From assembly GCF_001894765.1 (NCBI RefSeq), contig NZ_BCWV01000002.1, forward strand, positions 186,001-250,000: a stretch of 64,000 nucleotides of DNA, in the 5' to 3' direction. The notes under the pieces were generated by a model. The model was not told the DNA's origin. It did not search any database and saw only the letters and a list, made by a program, of their open reading frames with translations. This DNA is from Rhodococcoides corynebacterioides NBRC 14404. GTDB lineage: Bacteria; Actinomycetota; Actinomycetes; Mycobacteriales; Mycobacteriaceae. Every line of letters starts with the position of its first letter. The first letter of the stretch is position 1. A program made the translations under genes and the position numbers. Shown in pieces: positions 62,946-64,000 of this stretch.

Positions 62946-63788
62946 GTGGACACCGCCGAGCTCGCCGCATTCCTGCGCAATCGTCGCGAACGTCTTCGGC
63001 CCGAGGACGTCGGCCTGATTCCCGGGTCGTCACGACGGACCCCCGGACTTCGACGCGAGGAAGTGGCCGTTCTCGCACACATCTCCACCGAGTACTACGT
63101 CCGCCTCGAGCAAGGTCGCGCGCCGCGTCCCTCGGTGGAGGTGGTCTCCGCACTCGCTCGGGCTCTGCGTCTCACGCCCGGCGAGACCGACCATCTGCAC
63201 GATCTGACGGACACGGTGCGTCCCCGCGATCCCCTCGTCTGCCGAACGGTCCGGCCCGGCATCCGAACGTTGCTCGATCGACTGCCCGACACCGCCGGGT
63301 TCGTCATCTCGGCGGTGTTCGACGTCATCGCCTGGAACGATCTCGCCCGCGCGTTGATGGACGACTTCGCCGGCGTGAGTCCCGCCGATCGGAACCTGGC
63401 ACGGCAGGCGTTCCTGCCGCGGACGACGGATCGGCCCGCGCTCTACGGAGTGTCGGATCTGCAGGAGTTCCGGCAAGGTGCCGTCATGCAGCTGCGGGTG
63501 GCTTCCACCCGGTACCCGAACGACCCGCAGGTGACGACTCTGATCGAGGAACTCCTCGCGGGGAGTTCGGACTTCACTCGGTTGTGGGAACGTCGTGACA
63601 TCCAACCCCCGACATCGCTGCGCAAGAGCTTCCAGCACCCCGTCGTGGGTGAGGTCACCGTCGACTGCACCGTGCTCGGGATTCCCGAGTCGGATCAACA
63701 ACTCGTGCTCTACACCGCACCCGCGGGGTCTCGGGACGCCGAGGCGATCCGGCTGCTCGGAGTGCTGGGCCCCGGCGCGACCCTGTGA
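62946..63788 (+). CDS. XRE family regulator with MmyB-like ligand domain
   Basis: 280-aa regulator: N-terminal helix-turn-helix (~8-90: RRERLRPEDVGL, TPGLRREEVAVLAHISTEYYVRLEQGRAPRPS) typical of the actinobacterial MmyB-like group, and a PAS-like MmyB sensor domain at ~105-270 (FVISAVFDVIAWNDLARALM). It usually regulates an adjacent oxidoreductase, which fits the divergent SDR. The GTG start lies 7 bp after a possible -10 (CAGACT, 62933-62938), so a leaderless transcript is possible. Confidence 0.82.
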   Translation: MDTAELAAFLRNRRERLRPEDVGLIPGSSRRTPGLRREEVAVLAHISTEYYVRLEQGRAPRPSVEVVSALARALRLTPGETDHLHDLTDTVRPRDPLVCRTVRPGIRTLLDRLPDTAGFVISAVFDVIAWNDLARALMDDFAGVSPADRNLARQAFLPRTTDRPALYGVSDLQEFRQGAVMQLRVASTRYPNDPQVTTLIEELLAGSSDFTRLWERRDIQPPTSLRKSFQHPVVGEVTVDCTVLGIPESDQQLVLYTAPAGSRDAEAIRLLGVLGPGATL

Positions 63789-63830
63789 CGACACCGCGGC
63801 GCCGGGGCGTACGCGCCCCGAACGTCACCA

Positions 63831-64000
63831 TCACCGACACCCCGCAGGTCCGAACGGCGGGAGGGTCCGCGCGGACTCGAAGCGTCGCGGTGCGCCGGTG
63901 ATCGGATCGTCGAACGCGATGCTGCGCGCGAGCAGACGCAGTGGATCGCGATAGTCGTCCACGGCCACCTCCCGCGGCACCGGGTACAGGGAATCCCCGA
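63831..64000 (-). CDS. C-terminal fragment of a probable RNA pseudouridine synthase (cut by window edge)
   Basis: The minus strand is open from the right edge to TGA at 63831-63833 (55 complete codons). It reads LYPVPREVAVDDYRDPLRLL then ARSIAFDDPITGAPRRFES, which resembles the C-terminal end of actinobacterial RluA-like pseudouridine synthases (DDP.TGEPRRF.S motif). The catalytic domain lies outside the window, so the identification rests on this tail only. Confidence 0.5.
   Translation of the reverse strand, partial: GDSLYPVPREVAVDDYRDPLRLLARSIAFDDPITGAPRRFESARTLPPFGPAGCR

Noticed and set aside
1..64000. CRISPR array, insertion sequence, prophage or rRNA
   Set aside because: No spaced direct-repeat array, transposase, integrase, phage gene or rRNA signature was seen in the window.

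Overview
The window is a 64 kb piece of a high-GC actinobacterial chromosome. Gene content points to a mycolic-acid bacterium of the Rhodococcus/Nocardia type: a mycothiol gene (mshD), an LmeA-like lipoglycan factor, acyl-ACP desaturase DesA1, a DUF222/13E12 HNH protein, a cutinase-like secreted hydrolase, and two tiny channel-forming-like peptides. Gene order from the flavoprotein at 7 kb to desA1 at 56 kb follows, from memory, the Mycobacterium tuberculosis backbone around Rv0785-Rv0824c. Extra blocks are inserted into it: a GH13 hydrolase with the small peptides, azlCD, a dipeptide ABC transporter and cydABDC. No transposase, prophage, CRISPR array or rRNA was seen. Genus is an inference.

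Layout. 0-9 kb: end of a C4-dicarboxylate symporter, a DUF222-HNH protein with a LexA-like box, glutathione peroxidase, a DUF2334 protein, a thioredoxin-reductase-like/methyltransferase fusion divergent from a cupin regulator, a large flavoprotein and an MBL hydrolase. 9-30 kb: purine synthesis genes in separated pieces (purSQ, purL, purF, purM), with a GH13 enzyme, two 33-34-residue amphipathic peptides, M18 aminopeptidase, an integral-membrane hydrolase, a minimal CPBP protease, an SCP-like protein, a regulator with azlCD, and a DppABC-DppDF type ABC system. 30-40 kb: DUF3073, MOSC, YgfZ, PabC, then cydABDC with a 20-bp perfect palindrome upstream and an unassigned structured RNA-like region downstream. 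40-47 kb: nitrobindin with a probable leaderless 32-residue membrane peptide, a cutinase-like hydrolase, and the sulfur operon lmeA-thiX-polycysteine peptide-DUF4395-cysA-sseC, divergent from glnR-mshD. 47-57 kb: pstSCAB with a PHO box, phoU, an LCP protein, dusB and desA1. 57-64 kb: tRNA-Lys, an ArpA/ScbR-like TetR regulator, tRNA-Glu/Asp/Phe, an amine-oxidase-like flavoprotein, a protealysin-like protease with its emfourin-type inhibitor, a lipoprotein, an SDR with a divergent XRE regulator, and the 3' end of a probable pseudouridine synthase.

How genes work together. PurS, PurQ and PurL form the FGAM synthase, PurF opens the purine pathway and PurM closes the imidazole ring. PstSCAB imports phosphate and PhoU tunes PhoR/PhoP. 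CydDC is needed to assemble the CydAB oxidase. The sulfur operon carries a short ORF ending in Cys-Cys-Cys-Arg-Cys-Arg, the form of a cysteine-responsive attenuator.

Most notable items: the polycysteine ORF (44220-44315), the structured leader-like locus after cydC (39211-39437), the paired heptad peptides with matching upstream blocks (11767-12201), the protealysin/emfourin pair, and palindromic operator candidates before cydA, azlC, the Dpp operon and the TetR gene. All calls come from reading the sequence; no searches were run.
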